From Echinococcus granulosus (Eukaryota > Platyhelminthes > Cestoda > Cyclophyllidea > Taeniidae), in the NCBI RefSeq assembly GCF_000524195.1, contig NW_020170533.1, positions 107,221 through 171,220 on the forward strand: a stretch of 64,000 bases of DNA, given 5' to 3'. The notes under the pieces were generated by a model. It did not search any database, was not told where the DNA came from, and was given only the letters and a program-made list of their open reading frames with translations. The position numbers and the translations under genes were made by a program. Positions 33,852 through 47,200 of this stretch are shown in pieces; the stretch's first letter is position 1; every line of letters starts with the position of its first letter.

Positions 33852-34428
33852 GCAACTGTGGAAGACAATGCAGAAAGCGCCACACATATTTTGAATTCCC
33901 GCTCCCAATCTTCTATCGTGTCTTTTGAGAATACCTCAATTATTTGACCCCTTTTAGTAGTGTTGGGTTTCTCTTTTTGTGGAGGGTCTTCTTCCGGGTT
34001 GTCTAGGTTCTCAGCGTGGCGACGTTGGGTCAAGTGCCGGCCGGTCATCGATGTTCGAGGGGGGTGGGAGGCTGGTGTCTTGGATGACGATTCGAGGAAG
34101 TATCCGGGTATGCGTTAGGGTGGGTCTCCTCTTGTTTGTCGTTATCTTTGCACTAGCCTGTAGTTGTTCCATTTCGGGTATCAAGGTGATCAAGTGCCAG
34201 CATCAGATGCGACATCGAGGTTAGGTGTTCTTGAGCACTAGGCCACTTAAGCCACCCGTGAGTCAAACCTCCCTTCCAAAAGCCTCTCAACTCTTCCATA
34301 CATTGGTACTGTGAGTTCTTTAATCCTATTTTGAGTTTTTACTACTTAGTGAGAACTTAAGGCAATCCACACTTATTTATTTGAAGGCCGTAATTAAAAG
34401 GGGCTCATGACCAAAGCGTTCCTCCTAA

Positions 34429-34434
34429 AATAAA
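34429..34434 (+). terminator. Polyadenylation signal candidate of UMP-CMP kinase
   Basis: AATAAA about 580 bases after the stop. Another AATAAA follows at 34554-34559. Both lie before the NPC1 acceptor. Confidence 0.4.
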
Positions 34435-34739
34435 AAAAGCACAACTTAACCTAGACGTAAAGAATGGAACTAAAGTGTGCTTTGTAATTAATTCTCTTGG
34501 TCGCTCAGGAAACATATATGTTATATAACTTCTCAAAATTTAAAGACCAAAATAATAAACAGACCAACTAAAGCTGTCTTTAAAAATATTACATTAATAG
34601 CCATTTTTCTAATTTTAATTATATGCACTAAAAAAATATATCGGGCATAGCCTATTTTGTCTAAATCAATTGTTTAACTAGTTTAATTAAATGTATCCTC
34701 ACATTTCATTGATTGGAAATCGGATCCTCGTCCAATGAG

Positions 34740-34792
34740 ACGCTAGCATAGCTGCTCGCCTCGCAGGGTCACCAGTTCAAACATCAGCGAAG
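34740..34792 (+). repeat. Degenerate tRNA-like sequence upstream of NPC1
   Basis: TAGCATAGCTG fits an A box and GTTCAAACA nearly fits a B box, with tRNA-like GCTCGCCTCGCAGG between. The spacing (31 bases) is too short for an intact tRNA, so this is a relic or part of a SINE head. Confidence 0.3.
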
Positions 34793-34943
34793 GATTTCAC
34801 TAGATTTTTTTTCGCAAATGTAGGTCCCCACTTTTATTTCGCTCTTCCTACCATCGAAACGTTTGCTTAGCTGTAGGCCTAAGTCTTTATAACTCCAATC
34901 TGTTAATCAAGTATTTGCCCTCTTCAACTATCCTTTTCGCGCT

Positions 34944-34958
34944 TCTTTTATTTTTCAG
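34944..34958 (+). promoter_or_regulatory. Splice acceptor just before the NPC1 start (possible trans-splice site)
   Basis: CTTTTATTTTTCAG is followed by only 8 bases before the ATG. It is a strong pyrimidine tract and fits spliced-leader addition. Confidence 0.55.
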
Positions 34959-34966
34959 CATTGGAG

Positions 34967-35214
34967 ATGCGACTTGCTTTCATGCATATTTGTATTCTTA
35001 TACTCTTTCTGGTCTATCGGTCTAATGCGGACTGTGTGATGTTCGGCATGTGCAACAGCGAACAATATTGCCTTGTTAACCAACCACCCGTGTCTGTTCC
35101 GGGTAGCACTCTGAAGAAGGTTTGCGGTATTGACAGCCCCGATCAATGCTGCGATCGAAAACAGTTGAGCGGTTTGGATGACAATTTGCTCATGCTTGGA
35201 TTCCTTGTCGGAGA
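34967..35214 (+). CDS. NPC1: NPC1 exon 1 (signal peptide and start of sterol-binding domain)
   Basis: Residues 1-83. A hydrophobic stretch (about 5-17) ends near residue 21 and looks like a signal peptide. Cysteines follow in the NPC1 N-terminal pattern (C23, C29, C35, C53, C61-C62). CCDRKQL matches human CCDVRQL, so Gln79, which contacts the sterol hydroxyl in human NPC1, is kept as Q66. The position of human Asn41 aligns with Y34. The donor is GA|GTAAGT, phase 2. Confidence 0.93.
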
Positions 35215-38200
35215 GTAAGTTGGGAAAAAAAAGTTTTTCACCTCGTAGAAGTCAACTTTGTTCCAAAGTTATTTTTAATTACTTTGTTGATTACCATTAA
35301 ACATCCTTTTAGATTTATTTAAAAATAGCTAGTGTTTTGTGTCGCTTATTATATGTTGGACTTTCTGATTTAAGTTGAAGTCTGTGTAGTTTAATCGGCA
35401 AACCTCTAGTTATGGTCTGACTTTCTCTTCTTGCATTAATTCTTTCCGGAATTAGTTTTTTTTTAAACAATTTTGCGGGTTTTTTGGGTTTCCATAATGT
35501 ATCGTAGATCACTGGAATTTGGCTTTGTATTTCTTTTCAACTTCACTGGGTCCACTTACGCTTATCTACATCGAAGTAGTGTTCTTTGATACCAATCGTT
35601 CGAAGATTAGCTTATCATCCGATGTGAAACCTTGAAGGATTTCCCATTGTTTCATGACTCGTTGGTATTGTTAAATTTATCGTCTTTATCTATCTGCACG
35701 AGTAAACATTATTATGTTAGGATTATGACACGACATCCTCTTCTTTGCCAGATAGCCAAATTAAGCTAAACGATGTCCCTCGCTGCAAGTCTTTTTCAGC
35801 TTAATTAAAATTGTGCTCTAGCCTTTCTCGTCGGTCAGTTGGTGATAACCTAATAATTCACCTAAATTATAGCTTTCATTGTAGTCCCCACCCATCTTTA
35901 TGAATGTCTACCTGACTCATTCCATATTAAATCAGATCATTGAATTGAATCTTTTGTGCTAGTAGTAGCATAGGAATCTTGCTTTTGCCACTCAGTTATG
36001 AACGGTCTACTAGTTTAGCCTAACATTACCTGCGTCATAAATGTGATATCTATTCTTTATTAGTGTCTAACACTCATTTTAGTCAAACCATATCAAAAAA
36101 GTCGTGTATAGAACAGTGGAATAGGTGTGGAAGATATTCTTGGTTTTGAGAAGGCGTAACTTCAAATAAAACATGTTTTATGGACGGTCATTTTTCCTCT
36201 AAAGCCCTGATATTAAACAAGTAAGCTGCCTTTTTCACTTTTACCTGGTTGGATTAACCCTACCTGCGTTACTCAAAGCTATCGTAGCTAATCTCCGCCA
36301 CCTTTTATTCGACACTTTCAACCAGCGCAGATGACATGACCTGCTACAATGGATTGCGGAAGATCTTCTGTGACATGACCTGTAGCCCCCACCAGTCGGA
36401 GCTTGTTAAGGTCACTGGTCATAGTGCCGCCGACGGAGCGGTCACATCAGTCGATTTTCCTCTCTCACGCGGTAAAGCTCAGGTCATCTTCGATGCCTGT
36501 GCGGTGAGTTCTCTCGCTTGTGTGTGCGTTCTCGCATTCTGCATCAAATTCTATTCGTATGTGGAATTGGCCAAATATGCCTTACTTAAATACACAATGC
36601 AAAGTAGCTCCTCATGTTTGGGCCCTCATTTCATTCCTTCTTCGCCTTTTTTTATCATTCCAATGCCCCACCCCCTCTCAGTAGTTTGTTTAAGTTATTT
36701 TAGGATTCTTGAAGCTTGGAGAGTTGTGGGATTTCCAGATTTTACTAATCACTAGGTTCTAGTCACGACCCGTTTCTCGGTATTGGGATATCAATTAAAA
36801 GATGACATGTTCCTCACAGTGGATATGGACTTTGGCGTTCCCCATCGTATTCCCACCATTATAGCTCCCAGATTACTTTTGAAGCTGTTGTACGACATTT
36901 TTTTTTGGAGGCTGATTTATTACAAGCCTGTGCAACAGAACTGGAATGCTAATTGAATGAGCAGAACTTTGAGCAATTGCCTTGGAGACTGAACCGCAGT
37001 ATACATGCTTAAAAAACCTGCTATAAGTTTATTATTTTTCGTCCGAGAAGTGCAGTTGAGCTGAAGTCGCTATTGATGTGTTTTCAAAGGCAGTCTTTTT
37101 CAATGCAAATCTCGTTCCAGGAACTGGTCTAGCTTGTGATATCCCACAAATTTTTACATCTCTGATAGATACCTCGTTGCTGCCCTATTTAGACTAAACC
37201 TCGCTAAACTTTAAGGGTGCTCGATCGCATTCTTTGCAAAGGTAAGGTATGGGTTCATCCCACCGCACGATGATGAATTGGCTCAAAAGTGCTGGGTTAC
37301 CGGAAGTCTGGCTGATGCGGTCCGAATCAGTATCGCCTAAACGAACATCTCTCTTGAAACTATAAACAAGTTAATCAAAAATTTCACTTTCCTTATGACC
37401 TTTTAGGCCATTGAAGGCGGATTTACGGGCAGACCAATCGAAACGATTTGCCAAACCGATAACAGTGACTGCGACATGGAAACCTTTTTCCGCATACTTG
37501 GACTTCCTAAGTCGAGTGGGGGTGATTCACCCTACAACATCAACTTCGTCTTCACCGATGACTTTGCTGACGGCAATTCCACAACACTGACGCCGAATCT
37601 TCTGCCTGTGAATGAGGTCGGGGAACCTGCTATTAGTGGTTAGTAGTCTTTCCTTTTCCGATCATCTTTTGAGCGTTCGTCACGCAGTATCCAAACTATA
37701 AGTAGCATAAGCTTAAATCAATCTGCCCTGCACTCGTCCACGAGTGGCCTTATAATCCGTGTAGAGAGCGGCCGAGAGACTGAAAAGATCTCCGCTTCAT
37801 TATCGGAGAGTTAAAAAGCATAAAATGATATTGTAATTCAATCGCGATTTGATTAATGTTAAGATTAAACAACACAACAAAGTAGTGGAGCTGCTTCGCT
37901 TTTTTCGCTACAAATAGCATTCTTTAAACTCATTTACAAATCATTAATAAAACCATTCAATCTATGCATTAATTCCAGATTTGTACCTACTTTAATTGTG
38001 AAAGCAGAATAGGGAGTGGAATTGGTACTTTTGCCTATTGGTCACTTATCTCATTGAGAACTCTGGTTAAATGCAGCGTTGTAGAAGACCTAAAGTATCC
38101 GCATAGTTGAATATGCAAATGAAACAGGTATCATTCTACTCCATAGTCTCCTCCTACTCTTCATTCGGGTACCTTCTTCGGAATTCCTTGTGACCACTCT

Positions 38201-41200
38201 TCTGGTTCGGTTATCACAGGTCATTTGTTGGTGTATAGTCAATGGCAAGACAGGAAAGAAAAGTATAACTTCATTAGTAGTTGATGGGTTCCCTAAATGC
38301 CACAGGCCCCGTGTGGCAACCTGTTTTGGACATGGATTCATTTATAAGGTCAATCTGATGATTGGATGATATTTCTACAGTGGACATGTTTCGTAATTCA
38401 GTCGCTTTTGTCAGAATTCTCCTCAAATTCATCCATCAGCAGGTATGGCCTTTTGACGTACCATTCATCTACGAAAAAGCGGGATTGTCGGGCAGTTTTG
38501 AATGTAGGTTCGGCTTCTTCACCAAGCCTATGTACTGAAAAACCAGAACACCCATACCATGAACATAGCTGCATCTTAGTTGCGTGATAGTCGACTCGTC
38601 GGAAACGCCTGGGGTCCACGCATCTTTTTTTCTCCGCAGATGGTTTGACCACAGAGGACGAGGTTGGTGGAGGGGCGGCAGGAATGGTAGGCAAATCAGA
38701 GGAGACGCTGGAGGACATGGCCCTTCCCCAACGCCTGTTCAAACGTCCAATGTGGCTGGCGATGCTATTGACCTTTTTGGGTTTAACCCTTCTCTTTCTC
38801 CTGGGGTTAGTCATTCGATGGTGTGTGAATCGTCATTCAGAGGACAACACTGTGGCTGGCTCCTATTCACCCCCCATTAGCTGCTACTCCAAGGTTGGGG
38901 CTACCATCCAATTTGGATCTACATGGGTGAGTGCTCAACATACTAAACTATTCCTGTTATTGGAAAGGGTCTTACATAGCATCTTAATGAAAACTAGCGT
39001 AGACTTGCCGGATGGCTGCCGTTTCTTTTCGCCGTTGTTCTTACCGTTTTCGACTGTTATTTGTCTGTATTATTTATGAAAACGGTGATTAGGCAACTTG
39101 AAAATGCCCTAGAGATAGAAATGAGTGGAAGAGCACAAATGCCTGGACAAATTTTCATTGTAACCGAAGGGTTTTTGAGGTTCCCATTCTAGTGGTGGGG
39201 CGACTTAGTAGATTAACCGTGTTGAGGAAATCGAGAGTTTGTAGAAAAGTTTGCTTTCCACTCTGGAAAAATTTATTTCCTCTGCTTTTAGTTATTCGCT
39301 CGCCAAGGAGCTCTAGTGGCTCGATTTCCACGAGTGACCCTCCTCCTAACCACCATTTTACTGGCAGTCGCGTGTTGCGGTTTCCTGCGTTTCCGAGTGA
39401 CCACAGACCCGGTCGAGCTCTGGAGCGATCCCAATTCTCGAGCTCGTCTTGAGAAGGCCTACTTCGATGGACACTTTGGGTAAGCGCCTACTGCAAAATT
39501 CTGTTAATTGTCCTGTGTAACTTTGATATTGCAGCGGCAATTATCCGAGTGAGTAAGGAGTGCAATTGCTTCAGCAGATAGGGGCTTAACGGCACTATTC
39601 GCATAGCGCATATATGTTCTTCCTGGCCTATATAAGGCGAAATGGGTGGAGGAATAAATAGGCGGTGGGTTGGATAAGCGAATGGGTGGTTCGTGAAAGA
39701 CTGCATGGAGGGATGTGGGAGGTACGGTTAGGTTAATAATCAGTAAAACTTAATTGCACGGGCTCCAACGAAGACCCTTATCAATTTGACCCACGTGAGC
39801 TAATTTCATGCGTTCAATGTGTTCAACTTTGGCCATTATGTCTTATCTGTGTCAGAAGTAAGTTACATGGCTGCCTCTTTCCCAATCTCTCGCCCGGACT
39901 GTTGTTGCCATCACATTTGTGCGAACTTGTCACAAACAGATTAGCATTCCGGACCTTTTCCCCAAATTGGATAGACGAGTGGATGGGTGGATGTGGCTTG
40001 ATGGTCGGATTCAAGTACGCAAATTGGTAACTGCCACAATTTTTAAGAGTCGATGAACAATATTTGATTTGATCTCCTTGGACATTATCATACGTGCCAT
40101 GTTTTTATGCCACAAAATTTCGGGTATTTACGGGTAATCTATGATCTTTGATATCACCATAGCCACAATATTCACGGTCGCGTACTCATTTTTTGCAAAA
40201 GGTTAATGGTTAACTATCCATTTTATAAAAATGTTTGCATTATCGGTGGACAGATGGACAGATTGTCCAGATGGCTGCATGGATTATGGGTGAGTGGAGG
40301 ACTGGGCAGAATGGTAGTTGAATAGACGGAAAGATGGGTGCGTGCATAGATGGACAAATGATTAAATGGATGGATGGCCGGGTTCTCGATTGGGTGACTA
40401 GTGGGGCTGTTGATCCTATTTGAGCTTTGGAGCGATCTCAATTTTCGGGCTCCGATTGGACTTAAACACCACGTGACCTCCTCGACCAGCTCTCTACCAC
40501 CCACCCACCTTCCCCCTTATTAGGCTGACATCATGCAACTCTAAGTGGCAATTGTGCGAACCCTGGATAAATGCTTTCGCCCAGGCAATTAGCATTCCAC
40601 CCTAACTTTACGGAAATCTTGATGGATAGACGGATGGATGGAGGAGTGGATAAGTTGGTGAATGAGTAGACACGTTGAGGAGTGGGTGGAAAGATGAATA
40701 GATACGTGACATTGTCCGAATTCCCTTTTGAGCTTTACAGCAACTGCTTAAATCAGGATTGGCAAGAATTTGTGTTGCAAGACGGTTTGGAGGTAAATCA
40801 CTGGCCTAATATGCATTTGAATCAACGTCATCACACTTTTTCAATGGACTCTGCACCCTCAGGAGTAATCACATTTACATGCCAACGATGGGTGTATTGT
40901 TGTGGCCAAATTTAGTGTCTCCGGTTGTGCCACACTGTTCCCATTTGTTAGCTGCGAGGGGTGTGCAAGGCAAACCGCGACTCGTCCTTATGCAAGATTC
41001 ATGGATTGGGGAGTGGAATGCATTTATCTTCCCCTAAAGACCTGGTCATACAGGAAAGTAGCTTTGTTACAGCAAGAATTTTTATAATCCATCGTGTCCT
41101 AACCTCTTGCAATTGCAAATCCTAACTAATATTTTTTGACTGGTGTCGTGGAAAGAGTTATCATTTGTGCGATTTTACTCCACATTATGCTTCGATTATC

Positions 41201-44200
41201 CAGAATCAGGCGTTTGGGGATGAATGCTGCACCAAAAGCTGAGATCCATCACAGTTATATTCATCAACGACGTACGGTCGGCAGTCCTTAAAATGTCACA
41301 TTGTTTCCTGGCTCTGCAATGGGGCGTGCTGGGAGGCCCTTATAGATACGAGTAGGTATCTGTGTCATCCCTATGAAACCTTTGGTTGTTGTATTATGTA
41401 CCTCGGACGCATTTACCACCACTGCTGGATTGGCCCACGCGCCGGCTACTAGTTGGCAAGACAATACACTTGGTACCGGTGTGTGCAAAGTAGTCGCAGG
41501 TACATCTCCCCTTATGTGTGCAATATTGTTGGCGTTTTTGACTTAACCAACCTTTGCAGCATTACCGATTTACAGGTGATTTGAGAGGCCTTTTACTTCC
41601 CCCTTTCTTGAAATTAAATCTACGTGGTAATATCTGCCCTTTTGGTCTAATTTAGCGTTCGTCTTAGAGTGCATCCGGCGGCGATTCAAGCACGTCCTCA
41701 CACGAAAACTAGTTCCTTTAAGTGCTACCCAGGCCAAAAATTTGCAAATAGTGTTGAATTTTTGTTGCCCTTTTCGATGTCAATATCATTTGTACGGTTA
41801 CTGTACCCCATACCTTGTCGTTGTTTATCCATTCACCAGATTTCGGTGAAACAGGCAAACTTAACCGTGCAGGAGACCCAGGTTGCAATGCTTTGACTGA
41901 ATATAGTACGTAACCATTATTACTGTCGTTTGTCATTTCAGGCCGTTCTACAGGACGGAGCAGATTATCATGCGTCCCGTGAATGCAACACCCTACGTGC
42001 GAAATGATCGCACCTTTGGAACCGTCTTTGATAAGGACTTTCTGAAATCGGTATGTTGGTATTGAGCTGTCTTTTCATCTCAATCAATCGCGTTTGTAGG
42101 TGCTTGATCTTCAAACCAAAGTTACCCGAGTGCGAGCCTTTAGTGAAGCGTTGGGGCGCGAGGTGGCGCTGAATGATATTTGCCATAAACCGCTGGAACC
42201 CGCTTCGCAGGAGTGTGGTGTCTTTAGTCCATTGGAGTACTTCCAGAGCAATGCAACGTTGCTGGATGCTGTGGTACGTCTAACTTATTCTTTTTGTCTT
42301 GCTACTTTTATTCCGTCCACAGCTTGGGTTCCATATTTGATTGTTTCAGCTCCATTACAGCCTAATTGTCTGTCATACCCAGAAACGTTACATAGCTTTG
42401 GAGCATTAAGATTTCCATGTTACAGATGATGTGGTTGATGCCTTTGATGACGACCCATTCAATTGGCACTGAATGCCTCCCGTATATGCACACTGTATTG
42501 AAGTTACCAGCATTTAACCGACCCCAATCACACTAATTCGCTCTGGCTGACAACACGTAGGCGGCAAACGCACATAAGTCATGCCACTACTTTGGAGGGG
42601 AAGAAAAGGACGAATTGACGGTATGACTGGAGAAAGGGAGAGTAGCAACTGGCTCTCTTTGTCTTGACATGGGCTCAATGAAGTGAAAATTAACTTCGTT
42701 TTCTTTTAACTAATACTGATTTTGCCGTTGCTGTGGTCTTTGCAGGTAGAGGGGAAAGACTACCTGGACCACCTCGTGTTCTGCACCAAACTCATAATCG
42801 CGGACAAGGGACCTCTGAGTGGGTGTCGTGGACGTGCCGGTGCTCCAATGTTTGGGAACGTTGTCTTCGGTGGCATTGAAGGTGAGGGGGTAGGACAGAA
42901 AGGGGATGTTGGGTAGTGGGTGGGGGCGAGAAAAGGAAGACTACAAGCTTTCAACTTTGAGAAATCGGCTCTTTCTTGCTGACTCACGATTGGCAGAATA
43001 GCGGACTTCCGCTTTCTATTTCAGGCACTCTCAGGGTCTAAGCAGCAGAACATGCACCTAACATTTTTCTCCGGTTTTAAAAATAATTTTAAAGTGCAGT
43101 AAAAAAATAACCAGGAATTCTGTTTACCACTGTAGAGAATGATAGGAAAAACACTATCAAAGCACATTTAATTACTCTGGTCCCCTATTATTTCCTGTTT
43201 TGAATAAGTGCTTAATGGTTTTTCAAAGCGCTTTGTTTTTTATAGCCTACAGCTTGGTGTAGGACGCATTTCCTGTTGTTGATGCTGATTAAGTAATGTC
43301 CGAGGGAGCAGCTCAACTCGTTTTATTCCACCGTAGGCGTGAAAGAAGCCTGAAACAAAAAAAAAACAAAATTGAAATTCATCATGTTTGTTTCCATGTC
43401 TTCCATCGCCAGAGAAGAGGTCGATGTGTATGCTCTCCAAACCGCGTCCAAATGAAGCGTCCTGACGGTTCACCCCACAAAATACACGTGCAGACGCATG
43501 CACACAATGTATCGAAGGCTGTGTTTGACTTCGCTGGGCTCCAAAGGTCAGTCCAGTCCGTGGCTTGCGGTCACATGTACTTGTAATTGGCGTGAGGAGC
43601 GGATTGTACACGCCGTTATTGTTATGCTGCGGATTCTATCATAGTTCCAATCACAAAGCTGGCGGCTTATCACCTTTCAACTTTTTTGTCCGCTTCAAGC
43701 TGCAAGAGAATTACTAATTCAAACGCTAGTTCCCTTTTTGGAACTAGCATTGACTGAATGGAGGAACCTTAGTGTCTCTGGACTGCTCGTTGAGAGCTGG
43801 TTGACCGGAGTTAAGCTAAATCTGATGGAGCGATTTTCGTATGTTCGTTCGGCCGTAGGTGGTTCAGCTAGTTCATTTGTCAGGATGAAAAAAAAATGAA
43901 TTGTTTTTGTGTGGTTTTCTGATGTTGCAACGGCAGATTCTACCTTCAGGTATCAAACAGATATACGAAATTGGTCGAAGTGCCACCTTGCAAAGGTGAC
44001 TACAAAAGTACCCCGACGCTTTCATCTAGTGGACTGGCTTTTTTTTTCAACTTTTACTGGTTCACCCTCGTGGAAAAAATTGAATTTGTTTCTTTTGCAT
44101 GATGCGATTATACGGAGGAACAGACTAGCGTATAAGGGTTGTGGGGCGTACTGCAATAAAACGAAGGTCTTCAAGTTATCCGGCTTTATTAAGTGCCATG

Positions 44201-47200
44201 CACCTTTTTGAACGCAAATTACTTCGATTCTGCTTCTTATGAAAAATTGTCCTTTTTGACGTGAGTTGGTAGAAGCGTTCCTTTCGGCAGACCACAAGGG
44301 AGCCTTCAAAAGACGTGGCATTCATTTTGAAGGAATGCGATGGAGCCCCACCGTAATTATATTCCTGTGGGCTTCATTCCCGTCCGTGAACTGCATCCCC
44401 ATCTTCAACATTTTTGGCAATTTTTTTGGTTTACTAGCATATGCACACATTACAGGCAGCGTTAGCTCTCACCTTTGCCGTTTGAGTTGCCGGCTTTTAC
44501 CTCATTTGTACTATTCTTTGAGAAGGGTAGGTGTTTGTGGAAGCATCCGGAGCTTACTTGTGTTGGGTGTGCAACGATTATCAGAATTCGAAGCTAGCAT
44601 CTTGTTGAACAAACCTCGGTATTTTATTAATCAAGTCAACGTCTTCTTGGCTAGTCGATCAAGCAGCGTTCCACGTTTCATTAACTCATCCATGCTTCTT
44701 CTTGAACGAGCCAGTGAACCCGGAAAGGGCCGCATAATTGGAAGGCTGACAAGCATTGAGTCGCATATTTCATTTTTCTCAAACCATGTACACAAATTCA
44801 GCTCTAACGTCCTATCCAATCATTTTCACTCCACACTGATAATTGTGCTGTGAAAAGTCTTTTGGTGTGGAGAATATTCACAGGAATAAATGCAAAGTTG
44901 CTGGTTCTTCTCGGTTCTGCTGTCAACTCGTTCTCTAGTCTTGAGGCTGCTCTTTTCCACAAAACGATTGCCAACTGTCATATTCATTGCAGACAACGAC
45001 TACATGCAGTCGACAGCAGTGGTGATGACAATTTTGGTACGGAACTCCGTCGACCACGATTCGCCGACGGTGTTGATGGCCAAGGCCTGGGAAAGCGAGT
45101 TCATTCGTACGGTTCTCAATTGGCGTGCTGCCCATCCCGAGGTTGTAGTCAGTTTTGCTGCTGAGGTGAGTCCTTGTTGAATGTCCATTCTCTACCTGTG
45201 TTGTTTTTCCTCGCCATCAGCGCTTTTAATAGACTGCAAAAGGAGAGAACAGAGATGATTCGATGAATTTCCTTCATGATACCTCATATTGAAGGTATCC
45301 GATCACATTTATCCTTTCTTCGAAAGCAGAAATGAGGATGTAGATGTTGGTGCTCCGTCACGAGTAGATTTATTTCTAGTTGGGTCCCTTCTGAGTACCC
45401 CATCATGTCAGTGAATGTAAAACTTGCAAGAGGAGCCGTGAGGCTAGCAGTATAGGTTAAAAGGACAAAGTCGTTGAATCCGATTTGCAACGAAAAAGAC
45501 AGCCAGTTGGTAGTAAGCCTGCCACTTCGATCAGATTGGTGGGTCTGTCGATATCCCGTGGGTATTTCGGCAAATTTGTCGTTTCAGTCTACGTTTTTTA
45601 TCCTCTTAATGCTGGCCAACATTCGCCCCAATGCAGGACGCACCTGTCCCATAAATCGGAGTAGTCGAAGCAGCGAAGGACTGGACTTCAAAGCCATAGA
45701 GGGAAAGGTTGTTCGGTGATCGCTCTGCCGAAGTGCCATCGCGTTCTACATGATTTGCAGCATCGTTTACTCCCATAAGTGTAAATATTTAGCTTCCACC
45801 CAACTGACTACCACCTCTGCTAGTGGAAACCTAAATGTTGGTGCATACAAAGGGGTCACATAAGAGGTCACCATGTGGTATCGTTTGCGGTCAGGGTAAA
45901 TGACTTCATTTGAATTGAATAGCACGCTGTCAGAATGAAATTTCCAAGGGAGTTACGGGCAGTGTGATCTATTCGCCACCCGAGGAGCAAACTCTAAGAC
46001 GGTTTCCATGATTGGCGGTTGCTTGCACTGTCCACCCAGGACCGTTTCCAGTTATTACGATGTCCATAGCAATTCGACTGCTTAACGCCACAGTGGTCAT
46101 TTCATGGGCCAGGATTTGCTTCTTTCCTTACCTCACACTTGCTTTATGAGCCGAAAGCCTTTACAAACGCTGACGTGTTGAGTTGTTGAGTTTCAATAGT
46201 CGGAGAATAAGTGCTCTTCATTCGTTACTCGAAGGTGTCTTCGAATCGAAGGTGAATCACACCACTACTCAAGTTGAATAACCACCTCTGGCCTTGTGTA
46301 ATAGGCAGGCATCGTCCCAGTTGGAGGGCCAACACGACTTCCACCCATGTGTTTGTGTGTGTGCGTGGGTATGAGCGTGTGTGTGTGTGTGTGTCTTGGA
46401 GATTTCTTCGTGTCAACTCGTGTAAATACACACCACTGTAGACAGGCATGCATAATAGGTCGCTGACTTGGTCGCTTGTGGGTGAGTGAGTGAGTGGGTG
46501 GGTGTGTGGGTAGGTGGGTTCTATCGCCTGTTTAGCACATTTTGGCAAATAGTTGGTGCCTTTACCGCTTGCCGTTTTGTGTGTGTATGTGTGTGCGTGT
46601 GTGTGTGTGTGTCCAGAGGCCACGTTTCCTTCCGGTCTCATCTTGCAACTTCTAGTGTGCGTCTTCCTTCCCATCAAGCCGAAAATATCCCAACCAACTG
46701 GAGATGGGAAGGGCGTGCCTAACCCGTAGACTAAACGAATAATTAGAGCGTCGTATTTCAGAGATCGTTGATAAGGCAGTAGTCTGATGCAAATTGAATT
46801 CACCGATTCAAGGCGAGTTGCGATGGCTTGATGATTCCACATCACTGCAAGCCTGAATGCTGAGAGTGGCATCTCGCGCATTTCGATGAGACCTACTCCT
46901 TCTTCGAATTTTATATTTCCTCCTAATCTAAGGTTTCTTATATGACAATGCTTAAGTATGTTAGGAAACAGACCCTATAAATTCCCCGTGGACTTTGTTT
47001 TAGCGGTAAAATTAAGCCCCCACAATTCCTTGACCATTCTTAACCCTGAAGTTCCCGCCATTGAATCCCTTCTCACATTATCGCTCCACATATGTGCTGA
47101 TTCGATGAATACTGGTTGTGACAGTTCTGCCCATAAATTGCAGAATTGTGGCAAAGCTAGGTGGGTGGATGGATGGATGATGTGCTTGTGGGTTGGCGCC

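Larger units (their letters stand above)
33852..34943 (+). other. Spacer between UMP-CMP kinase and NPC1
   Basis: 1.1 kb, A+T-rich in the second half. It holds two AATAAA signals and the tRNA-like relic. It must contain either an NPC1 promoter or only trans-splicing signals. Confidence 0.5.

Noticed and set aside
38398..38814. 138-codon minus-strand frame
   Set aside because: Mostly antisense to NPC1 exon 4, where the plus frame fits the family and the splice phases.
44843..44844. Breakpoint of the duplication at the left edge of the second copy
   Set aside because: The edge coincides with the window's first base by construction; NPC1 reads correctly across it, so it is not evidence for a real breakpoint.
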